The position numbers and the translations under genes are program-made. A DNA stretch of 32,968 nt from Myxococcales bacterium (GTDB lineage Bacteria > Myxococcota_A > Polyangia > Polyangiales > Polyangiaceae), in assembly GCA_013297655.1 (NCBI GenBank), contig JAAFHV010000086.1, positions 1 through 32,968 of the forward strand, read 5' to 3'. A model generated the notes under the pieces. That model was not told where the DNA came from, ran no database searches, and was given only the letters and a program-made list of their open reading frames with translations. Shown here piece by piece: positions 16,025 to 24,300 of the stretch; position 1 is the first letter of the stretch, and every line of letters starts with the position of its first letter.

Positions 16025-17185
16025 TCAGTCTCCGTCGGAGTCGCTGAACGTCAGCGTGGTGCCGAGGGCGCTCACGAGCTCCGTCGCGAGGGTGTTCTTG
16101 AGCTTCTTGCTCGCGTCGAAGGCCGCCTGCACCTTTCCCGGATCGCGGGTTAGGGCGAGGCGGAGGGGCGGAGGGATCTTGGCGATGCTGGCTCTGGTCG
16201 CGTCGAGGTCGCGCACGACGTGCTCGTCGACCGTCGGGTTTTTGGCGCGCACGAGATCGTCGAGCCCGAGGTCGTCCTTCTCCCCCACGCCGCGGTAAAT
16301 GGCAGATAGTCCCGCGAGCGCGGAGTCGAGATCTCGAATCGATCCATCGCTCCGGGGCGACTCCTCGGCTGCTGGAACGGGCGTCCCGCCGTTTTGGCGC
16401 CCGAGCGGCTTACCGAGGCGCGTGCTCTCGATCGCGATCGACGTGAAGCATGCTTGCCGTACGAGCTGATCGGTCGCGACCTTGGCGCTCACGAAGAACC
16501 CCGATCCCTCCGCGAGCTCTCTCGCGAGGTTCTTCCCGGCGGGGTTCCAAAGCTCGTAGAACTTCGCGGCGTCGCTGCGGAGCACCTCGCCGAGCGCGGC
16601 GAGATATCCACGCCGCGCTTGCGCGTCCGCCGCGGTGGTGAGGGAGGGGAGCACGCTCGCGTTCGCGTTCGCGGAGTCGAAGAGCAGGTACTCGATCGCC
16701 ATGAACCCCTTGGCATTCGCGCCGAGCGACGCGACGCCTTCTTTGGTGCTCGCTCTCGGGTTCGCGGTCGCCTTCGCGATGGCGTCTGCGCTCGCGGGCC
16801 AAAAGTCGATTGACGACTTCCACGTGTCGATTTCAGGAGGGCCTACGCGGAAGGCCTCGGTGCGTTTCCACGCCCCGCGGGTGGAGATAAAGGCCTGTCG
16901 CGCCTTCTCGACGGAAGCGTCACTCGGTGCCCGCGAGACCTCCGCGAGCGCATTTTTCAGGCCTTCTGCTTCTTCGTCGAGGGTCTTCCACGCCGGCACG
17001 ACCACGTTCGTGGTGAGCGCGGCGAGCACGGGGCGCGGGTCCTGGGTTTTTGTCTCTGCGGTTTCGCACGCCGTCATCGAGCCGGCGCCCGCGCCGAGCA
17101 CCACGAGCACGCAGCCTGCCAGCGCCGCGCGCGTGAACGCCAATCGTCGGTTTACGGGACCGATAGAACAAGAGAGAGCGCGCAT
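16025..17185 (-). CDS. Imelysin-family lipoprotein lacking the motif histidine
   Basis: 386 residues, ATG at 17185 overlapping the previous stop (TAATG). The basic N-terminus and hydrophobic stretch end at lipobox MTAC, Cys40. The imelysin (insulin-peptidase / iron-regulated IrpA-like) fold is recognised by the first helical bundle (VVPAWKTLDEEAEGLKNAL, ARQAFISTRGAWKRTEAFRVGP), TWKSSIDFWP and KGFMAIEYLLFD. In that last segment the family motif GxHxxE reads G160-F-M162-A-I-E165, so the His is Met. Many family members have GxPALEYLL here, so this subtype may be non-peptidase and act in iron/heme handling; that is inference. It ends SDSDGD. Located between the di-heme gene and the HTTM gene. Confidence 0.88.
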   Translation of the reverse strand: MRALSCSIGPVNRRLAFTRAALAGCVLVVLGAGAGSMTACETAETKTQDPRPVLAALTTNVVVPAWKTLDEEAEGLKNALAEVSRAPSDASVEKARQAFISTRGAWKRTEAFRVGPPEIDTWKSSIDFWPASADAIAKATANPRASTKEGVASLGANAKGFMAIEYLLFDSANANASVLPSLTTAADAQARRGYLAALGEVLRSDAAKFYELWNPAGKNLARELAEGSGFFVSAKVATDQLVRQACFTSIAIESTRLGKPLGRQNGGTPVPAAEESPRSDGSIRDLDSALAGLSAIYRGVGEKDDLGLDDLVRAKNPTVDEHVVRDLDATRASIAKIPPPLRLALTRDPGKVQAAFDASKKLKNTLATELVSALGTTLTFSDSDGD

Positions 17186-18543
17186 TACAAAGTCTCCAAG
17201 AAACGCAGCAGGGCTGCTCGATCGTTGGCACTCGCCATCACGAAGGCGCGGCGCGCGGGCTCTCCTTCGCCACCGTGCCAGAGCACGGCCTCGAGCGTCG
17301 AGCCGGCGCGTCCGTCATGCAAAAACCTCGTGTGGCCGTTCACGGTCCCGTGCAGCCCGAGGCCCCAAAGCGGGGGCGTGCGCGTCTTCGTGCGGCCGTC
17401 GTCGCCGCCGAGGCCTCGCCCCATGTCGTGGAGGAGGAGGTCGGTGTAGGGAAAGATCGTCTGCTCCGAGAGCGCCGCGATCGTGCTCTTGCCCGTAAGC
17501 GTGCGCGGAACGTGGCACGTCGCGCATCCCATCGCATCGAACGCGCTCTCGCCGCGGAGGGCGACCGCGTCGCCTAGCGCACGTCGCGCCGGGACCGCGA
17601 GGGTCTTCGCGAAGAAGGTCACCTTGTCGAGCTTGTCTGTCGTGAGCTCCGGCGTCCCACCGTGCGGCGTGGCGCGGCAAGCGTCTTGCGGGCCCGGGCA
17701 GCCCTCGCTCGGGTGAAGCTCGGAGGTGATCCCGATGTCCTCCGCGAACGCGCCCGCCACGAAGTCACGCACCGTCGCGCTCTCGCTCCGCCACCCGAAA
17801 CGCCCGATCGCGTCGCGGCCGAGCGAAGGCGAGCGCACCACCACGAGCTCGCCTCGTACGCCGTCTCCGTCCGCGTCTTCGGCGTCGACGCGGGCGCGAA
17901 GGGTGTCCTCGGGGATCGCCTCCAAGAGGCCGAGTCCCACGAGCTGCGGGGCGAGGCGTAGATCGACCGACGTGCCCGCCGCGAGAGGTCCGAACGCGAG
18001 CGCCTCGACGTGCGCGCGCGGCTTCTTCAATGTCACGCGCGTGCCGTCGCCGAGGGGCACGACGCTCTCCTCGAACGTGACGCTCACCGTACCCTCTGCC
18101 ATGACACCGTCGATCGCGAACGGCTGGAGGACGGCTCCGTACGTCGGGTCGAGTCCGTCCCTTCGCGCGAGCTTCGCGACGAGTCCGAGCGCGCGCGCAT
18201 TCGCATTCTCGGGGACCGCGCCGCGTCCGTGGCGAACGTGGCATGCGGTGCACGCGGTCGCGGTGTACGTGGGACCGAGCCCGTCGCCGCCCTCGGTCGA
18301 GGCAGGGGCGCGCACCCACGGCCGTTGAAAGAGGCTCTTCCCCGCCAAAAAGATGTCGCGTTCGCCGGGGCCGATGTTGCGCGCGGAGTACGAGAAGGCA
18401 TCGCGCGTCTCGTCGAATACGGTGGTATCCCCACCGCTGTCGGCCGATGGCGGCTCGGGAGTCACGCCCTCGGTCGCCGCCGCGCACGCCGCCGTCGTGG
18501 TGACGAGCGCTAAGAACGCCACTGTCGCCGCCACGACCCTCAC
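17185..18543 (-). CDS. Di-heme c-type cytochrome lipoprotein (DUF1111), second copy
   Basis: 452 residues from the GTG at 18543, which overlaps the previous stop as GTGA; the open frame reaching 18900 runs back through the neighbour and is not the start. The lipobox is TTAAC, Cys20. Heme attachment sites are CTACH (98-102) and CATCH (340-344). Family segments are FDETRDAFSYSARNIGPGERDIFLAGKSLF, GDGLGPTYTATAC, LVGLGLLEAIPEDTL, an Asp-rich calcium-like loop DAEDADGDGVRGE (220-232), FFAKTLAVPARR and TPPLWGLGLHGTVNGHTRFLHDGRA. The fold is related to cytochrome c peroxidase / thiol-oxidoreductase-like proteins, but the electron partner is unknown. About the same length and layout as the first copy; probably an old duplication. 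Confidence 0.9.
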   Translation of the reverse strand: MRVVAATVAFLALVTTTAACAAATEGVTPEPPSADSGGDTTVFDETRDAFSYSARNIGPGERDIFLAGKSLFQRPWVRAPASTEGGDGLGPTYTATACTACHVRHGRGAVPENANARALGLVAKLARRDGLDPTYGAVLQPFAIDGVMAEGTVSVTFEESVVPLGDGTRVTLKKPRAHVEALAFGPLAAGTSVDLRLAPQLVGLGLLEAIPEDTLRARVDAEDADGDGVRGELVVVRSPSLGRDAIGRFGWRSESATVRDFVAGAFAEDIGITSELHPSEGCPGPQDACRATPHGGTPELTTDKLDKVTFFAKTLAVPARRALGDAVALRGESAFDAMGCATCHVPRTLTGKSTIAALSEQTIFPYTDLLLHDMGRGLGGDDGRTKTRTPPLWGLGLHGTVNGHTRFLHDGRAGSTLEAVLWHGGEGEPARRAFVMASANDRAALLRFLETL

Positions 18544-19970
18544 AGCGACCCCAAGAAGCGCACGAGAGCGCCGCGGTCCGTTGCCGGCATGGTCCGGAAA
18601 GCTTCGCGCGACGGCTTCGCTTCTCCGTCGTGCCAGAGGATCGCCTCGTCGAACCCGCGCGCGCGCCCGTCGTGGAGGAAGCGCTCGTGGCGGTTCACGG
18701 TCTTCACGAGGCCGATCCCCCAGAGCGGCGGCGTGCGCCACTCGGAGCCCGTCGCGAGGTAGTCCGGGCGCCCGTCCGCGAGCCCCAATCCCATGTCGTG
18801 GAGGAGCATGTCGGAGAACGGGCGAATGGTTTGGCGCGACATCTCTGGATATCCTGGATAGTCGCCCGTTACCATCTTCGGGGAATGGCAATTTGCGCAT
18901 CCGCTCGAGAAAAATAGCCTCTCGCCGCGCTCGACGGTGGGGTCGGCGACATCACGTCGCGCCGGCACCGCGATCGTGAGGCCATAAACGGTCACCGCGT
19001 CGAGCGTCTTGTCGCCGAGGTCGGGGGCGCCGTCGCGGCCCGTCTTCGCGGCGCGGCACTGCGCCTGCACCAGGGGGCAATCTTCCCTCGGGTTCAACGA
19101 CGACGTCGCGCCGATGTCGCCGAGGAACGCTCCCGCGGTCTGTTGCTCGATCGTGGCCTTGTTCGCCTTCCATCCGAAGCGCCCGAGCCCCTTGGCGTTT
19201 TTGCGTGCATCCCACACGTAATTGGGCCGCCCCGAGATGCCGTCTCCGTCCTTGTCGTCCGGATCGGCGAGGGCCACGATCGTGCTCTCGTCGACCGCCT
19301 CGAGGAGACCGAGGCCATACGTGCCCGGCGCGACGCGAGGCGAGTACAGCGCGTTCGCCGCGAGCGGACCGAACGCGAGACCCTCGAACGTGTACACCGG
19401 TCGGCGAAGCACGTAGCTCGTGCCGTCGCCGTACGTGCCCGGCTCGTCGACGTACGCGACACGCGGGGTGCCCTCGCCCGGAACGCCGGGCACGCCGGAG
19501 GGGTTCAGTTGGCCGCCGTAGCTCGGCTCGTCGGCGGGCCCGCCGTGGGCGTCCTCACCGGGGATAGAGAGGCGCACGAGCAGCGAAACGAACGCTTCGT
19601 TGCCCTCTGGCGGAGCGCCGCGACCATCTTTGAAGTGACACGCCGAGCACGACGTCGCGACGAACGTAGGGCCGAGGCCGACGTTGTCCGAGGTCGAAGG
19701 CATGCCGGCAGGGACCCAGCTCCGATTGAAGAAATGGTCGCCCAACGCGAACGTGTCGCGATGAGGGCCAGACAGGTTGCGGAGCGGGTAGGCGAACGCG
19801 TTCCTCGTGGTGTCGAAGATCGTGCCTTCCCCCGCCGAGAGCTCGCGGTCCGCGTCGAGCTCGAGGGGGCGCGAGGCAGGCAACGGTGCGGCGTCCGAGC
19901 ACGCACCCGCCGAGCCCACGAGCGTGAGCGCGAAGGAGACGAAGAGCGCACGACGGACGCCGACGGTCAC
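18540..19970 (-). CDS. Di-heme c-type cytochrome lipoprotein (DUF1111), first copy
   Basis: 476 residues from the GTG at 19970, 4 nt after the imelysin stop. The lipobox GAC has Cys24, followed by a short spacer. Heme sites are CSACH (108-112) and CANCH (358-362). Shared DUF1111 segments include FDTTRNAFAYPLRNLSGPHR, VGLGPTFVATSC, TYGLGLLEAVDEST, DPDDKDGDGISGRPNYVWD (calcium-like loop), RFGWKANKATIEQQTAGAF and TPPLWGIGLVKTVNRHERFLHDGRA. It is an exported redox protein, anchored by lipid in the envelope. In other bacteria DUF1111 genes sit beside imelysins in Fur-regulated clusters, which matches this position. Substrate unknown. Confidence 0.92.
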   Translation of the reverse strand: MTVGVRRALFVSFALTLVGSAGACSDAAPLPASRPLELDADRELSAGEGTIFDTTRNAFAYPLRNLSGPHRDTFALGDHFFNRSWVPAGMPSTSDNVGLGPTFVATSCSACHFKDGRGAPPEGNEAFVSLLVRLSIPGEDAHGGPADEPSYGGQLNPSGVPGVPGEGTPRVAYVDEPGTYGDGTSYVLRRPVYTFEGLAFGPLAANALYSPRVAPGTYGLGLLEAVDESTIVALADPDDKDGDGISGRPNYVWDARKNAKGLGRFGWKANKATIEQQTAGAFLGDIGATSSLNPREDCPLVQAQCRAAKTGRDGAPDLGDKTLDAVTVYGLTIAVPARRDVADPTVERGERLFFSSGCANCHSPKMVTGDYPGYPEMSRQTIRPFSDMLLHDMGLGLADGRPDYLATGSEWRTPPLWGIGLVKTVNRHERFLHDGRARGFDEAILWHDGEAKPSREAFRTMPATDRGALVRFLGSL

Positions 19971-19974
19971 GGGT

Positions 19975-21183
19975 CTACTCGTCCTCGAGGTTGATCTTCA
20001 CGCCGAGCGCGGTGGAGATTTCCACGGTGACGGTGCCAATCTCCTTCGTCGCGTCGATCGCGGCTTTCACCTTCTCGCGGCCGGGCGAGCCGTCGAGGAT
20101 CGCGGTGTCGAAGGGCGCCGGGATCGCGGCGACGGCGTCGTGGGATTTTTTGAGCGTCGCCTTCATCTTCGTGTCGAGGGCCGCATCTTTGGCGGCGACG
20201 AGCTTGGAGAGGCCAGGGCTGATGCTCTTTCCGTTCAAGGTGCCGGTGTAGACGTTCTCCACCGAGACCACGTCGTTCAAGTGGTCGATCGGGACGGTCG
20301 TGTCGCTGAAGCACGAGTGCTCTTCTTCGGGATCCTTGGTCTCGTAGGCGTTGTTCATGCGCTCGCGGGAGAGCTCGACGCCACCGAGCGCGCCGATGCC
20401 CTTGAGGATGTTTCCGAGCGCGGTTTTCGCGTCTCCAGCGACGAGCTTCGCGCCGTACGAGGTCGCGTCGTCGAGCTTCCACGCCTTCTCCAGGCCTTCG
20501 AGCTGCTCCACGAGGAGCTCCGTGCAGACCTTGAGATACGCCTTGCGACGGGCCTGGTTCTTCGCGGTGCCGCCGGTCTCGACGTAGTCGGTGAAAGGGC
20601 GATTTCCGGGGCCGTTCGCGTTCTCGTCCTGTCCCCAGAGGAGGAACTCGATCGCGTGCCAGCCGGTGGAGATGTTTTTCTCGCCGTCCTTCTCGTTGAG
20701 CTCGACGAGCGCGGTCTTGGTGATGTCGGGGTACTTCGCGCTGTCGTTGATGATGCCCGCGTTCTCGTTCCCCTTCACGTAGTCGATGTAGCCCTCGTCG
20801 AGCGGCCACGCGTTGAGCGCGCCCTCGGGGCCGTCGTCCGCGTCGATAGGTCCGCCGTAGAAGCGAAAGGCCTCGGTCTGGATGTACGCGGGGCGAGCTT
20901 CGATCCACGCCTTCTTCGCGGCGTCGAGGGTGGCTTGCGACGGCGCCGCGACGAACGCGTCGATCGCGGTCTTCATCGTCTTCGCGCCAGCGACGGAGGC
21001 GACGTAACTCTCGTGGACGAGCGTGGCGTACCCCTTCACGGCCTCTTGTTCGAGCGCGGTGGGCGGCGTGGCCCCGGCGTCGGTACCTCCGTCCGCGTCG
21101 CCCGCGGGCGTGGTCGACGAGCAGGCAAACACGACGGCGGCGCAGCCCGCGAGAAGGGGAACGAGTCGAGCGAAAGAGCGCAT
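19975..21183 (-). CDS. Imelysin-family lipoprotein with intact GxHxxE motif
   Basis: 402 residues, ATG at 21183, first gene after the Fur box. Signal segment and lipobox VFAC, Cys21, are followed by a Gly/Asp/Thr spacer. The two helical bundles of the imelysin fold are visible (YATLVHESYVASVAGAKTMK, AKKAWIEARPAYIQTEAFRFYGG; later ISPGLSKLVAAKDAALDTKM). The signature is GWHAIE at 174-179 in GWHAIEFLLWGQDE, so this copy has His176 and Glu179, unlike the second imelysin of the operon. Family members are iron-regulated outer-membrane or periplasmic proteins (IrpA, IcmP); some cleave peptides, others seem to bind metal. It probably acts at the outer membrane in iron limitation, by inference from family and promoter. 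Confidence 0.92.
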   Translation of the reverse strand: MRSFARLVPLLAGCAAVVFACSSTTPAGDADGGTDAGATPPTALEQEAVKGYATLVHESYVASVAGAKTMKTAIDAFVAAPSQATLDAAKKAWIEARPAYIQTEAFRFYGGPIDADDGPEGALNAWPLDEGYIDYVKGNENAGIINDSAKYPDITKTALVELNEKDGEKNISTGWHAIEFLLWGQDENANGPGNRPFTDYVETGGTAKNQARRKAYLKVCTELLVEQLEGLEKAWKLDDATSYGAKLVAGDAKTALGNILKGIGALGGVELSRERMNNAYETKDPEEEHSCFSDTTVPIDHLNDVVSVENVYTGTLNGKSISPGLSKLVAAKDAALDTKMKATLKKSHDAVAAIPAPFDTAILDGSPGREKVKAAIDATKEIGTVTVEISTALGVKINLEDE

Positions 21184-21214
21184 GAAACCTCCGGAAAGGA
21201 CTTGGTTCCTCCCT

Positions 21215-21244
21215 CCTATAGGACATGAATATCATTTTCAACAA
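21215..21244 (-). promoter_or_regulatory. Fur box and overlapping promoter of the imelysin/DUF1111/HTTM operon
   Basis: On the minus strand 21239-21221 reads GAAAATGATATTCATGTCC, which agrees with the 19-bp Fur consensus GATAATGATAATCATTATC at 14 positions. TTGTTG (21244-21239) or TTGAAA (21241-21236) can serve as -35 and TATAGG (21220-21215) as -10, with spacers of 18 or 15 nt. Fur bound here would cover the promoter. The imelysin ATG lies 38 bp downstream of the box. The stretch is A/T-rich, unlike its surroundings. Confidence 0.8.
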
Positions 21245-21396
21245 GCGAGACGACGCAAGCTGTCACGAAGGTCACGTTCGACGCTGCGAGTCCCGACGCT
21301 CTCGCACACGAGCGTGAGCGCGTTGGTCGCTGCACCGGCGAGCTTTCGTGCCCAGTCGTGACTTCCGTCGTCGCGCGAGGAAGGCCCGAGCGTCGG

Positions 21397-24300
21397 TTAC
21401 GAGCTCGGCTCGTCGTCCTTCGGCTCCGTCTCGTCTTCTTCGACGCCGAGGATGCCGTACTCTTTGAGCCTTCGATAGAACGTGCGTCGCGGGATACCGA
21501 CGAGCTTCGCGGCCTGCATGCGGTTCCAGTTCGCGCGCCCGAGCGCTTCGAGGATGCGCTCTTTCTCGGAGCTGCGGAACTCTCCCGGTGTGCGCGCGCG
21601 GACGGCGGGGCTGCCCTGACGCGATTCGGAGCTCGGGATCGGGAGGGTGAAGTCGTCGGGCCCGAGATCGTCGGCGTCGGTCATGAGCCACGCGTTCAGG
21701 AGGACGTGCTCGAGCTGCCTCACGTTGCCGGGCCAGTCGTACCCGGAGAGCTTCCGCATCGCGGCGCGGCTCACCGTTTTTCGATCGCGGCGGTGGCGTG
21801 CGGCGAAGATGCCGAGGAAGTGATCGACGAGGGCGGGGAGGTCGTCGAGGCGCGCGCGCAAGGGCGGGATCTCCACGGTCACGACGTGGAGGCGGTAATA
21901 GAGATCTTCGCGGAACGTGCCCTCGCGAACCATCTGGCCGAGCTCGCGGTGGGTCGCGGCGACGACCCGCACGTTCACTTGCTCCTCGGACACGCCGCCC
22001 ACCGGGCGGACCGTCTTTTCCTGGAGCACGCGGAGCATCCCGGCCTGCATTTTGTGGGGCATCTCGCCGATCTCGTCGAGCAAGATCGTGCCGCCCTCCG
22101 CTTCACGAAAGAGGCCTTTTCGCTCGCGATCGGCGCCCGTGAACGCGCCGCGGACGTGTCCGAAGAGCTCGCTCTCGAGGAGGTTCCCCGGGATCGCTCC
22201 GCAGTTCACGCCGATGAACGCGTTCTTCGCGCGCGGCGACGCTTGATGAATCGCGCGCGCGACGACCTCTTTGCCAGTACCGCTCTCGCCGGTGACGAGC
22301 ACGGGCACGTCGGTGTCCTTTACCCGCTCCAAAATCGCGTAGAGCTTCCGCATCGGCGCGCTCGTACCGACGAGCCCCGCGTAGCCGAAATGGCTCCGGA
22401 GCTCGGCGCGCACCTGACGAAGATCGCGCCGCGTCGCCGCGAGCTGCTCGGTGCGACGTCCGAGCGCCTCTTCGAGCCGCACGTGAGCACGCTGGAGCTC
22501 CTCGTTCGCGATCGCGAGCTCGTTCGAGCGCTTCGTATTCTCTTCGATGAGGCGCGCGCTCTCGATCGCGATCGCGGCCTGATCGGCGAACGCGGTGAGG
22601 GTGGGGAGCTCCTCGCGGAACCGAAGGCCCGGTCGAAGGCGCGTCTCCAGGTAGAGCGCGCCGATGATCGGGCTCGTCACGTGCGAGCCATGAATGGGCA
22701 CACACGCTATCGATTGGATCATCAAGCTCTGCACGCTCACGGCTTGCGCGAGCCGCTCGTCGTCGCGCGCGCTCGCGGCGATCACGGGCTCGCCCTCGGT
22801 GATCACCTTCTCCGCCACGCTCCGCGAGAACCGCGCGTGGCCGTCTTCCACGAGCTTGCCGCGGATCGTCTGCGCGAAGACCTCGCCGTCCTCCGAGAGC
22901 AGCACGAAGCCGCGCTCCGCCCCGACGAGCGCGATCGCATAGTCGACGACCCGATCGAGGAGCCGTGTCAGGTCACGTTCGCGTGCCAAATCTCGAGTAA
23001 TTTCGAAGATTCGCGAGAGTCGGTCGGTGTCCGGGAGGTGGGTCGAGCGGGTGTGCGCGGTGATGGGACCGTGCGCCGTTTTGCGCGTGGCGCGGGGCTC
23101 TTGCGTCGCCGAGTGGGTCGTCGCCACCTGCGAGCGCAGCGAGCGCCTCCGCGGGTCGTCCCAGAACACCTCGCGTAGATCGCGGGGGAGCTTCGCGGCG
23201 ACCTCTTCGAGCATCGCGAGCGCGGCCTCCGTATCGCGGCGCGCCGTCGCGGTGCTGCCTTGCGAGAGCGCGAGCGCCCCTCGGGCCTCGAGCGCGCGCC
23301 ACCCGAGCTCGTGCTTCGCGTCGGCCTTCGCCTTCTCGTACGCCGCGTCGAGCGCGCTCTTCGCGGCGACCTCGTCTCCGAGCACGGTGAAGCAGCTCGC
23401 GCGCACGATCGACGCGAGCGCCTCGTGCTCGGCGAAACCGGTCTTCGGGTCCATCCGCTCGCGAAGCGCGTCCACCTCGCCGAGCAGGGCGCGCGCGTCG
23501 GCGTTGGGCTCCTTCGACGACAAGAGGAACGACTCCAGGCGCGCCTCGGCGGCATCGAGCGGGCGCCCGAGCGCGTCGTAGGCGTTCGCGCACGCGGCGT
23601 AACGATCGCGCGCGACCGTCAATTCGCCTGTTTTCTGGGCCAAATCCGCGTCGAGGCCGAGGAGCTGCGCGCGCGCGGCGGGAGGCAAATCGCCCTCTAC
23701 GCGCCACAGCTCGTCGATGCTCGCCCGCGCCCGCGCGACGCGGCCCAAGTACAGATCGAGGTTCGCGAGGTTCAGCGTCGCTTGCCGCGCGGCGAGAGAG
23801 CCGCCCGCGCGCGCCCCGAGATCGTTCGCCGCCTCGAGGTGCACGATCGCGCGTCCTAAATCGCCCTCTGCCTGCGCGAGGCCGGAGAGGTTCAAGCGCA
23901 TCGTCGCGACGCTCCACGCGTCGTTCGCGGTCTCGGCCGCGGCGAGGGCCTCTTCGTATCCACGCCGCGCGTCGGCGGTGCGGCCCGCGCGTTGATGCGC
24001 GACGCCGAGTGAGCCCTTCGCGATCCCGAGCGCGCGCGCGTCTTGGGCGAGGTTCGCGACCATCACCGCGCTCTCCAAGGTCTGCCGTCCACGTGCGTCG
24101 TCGCCCTTGTACGCGTAGGCGACTCCGCGCACCGAGAGCGCCTCGGAGGCGATCGCGTCCTCGAGGCGACCGACGGTGAGCTTTTCGGTGAGCTCGAGCA
24201 CTTGATCGAGCATCATCACGCGAAGCTTGGCGCGCGCGGCGAAGAGCAGCCAAGGCCGCGACCGCGCTTTTTCAGCCAGATCCGCGACCTCGTCGAGCTC

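Noticed and set aside
19807-21228. 473-codon open frame on the plus strand
   Set aside because: Antisense to the first imelysin and crosses its Fur box.
21284-21310. Short inverted repeat ACGCTC/GAGCGT between the kinase-activator and imelysin genes
   Set aside because: Only 6 bp and no T-run; not enough to call a terminator.
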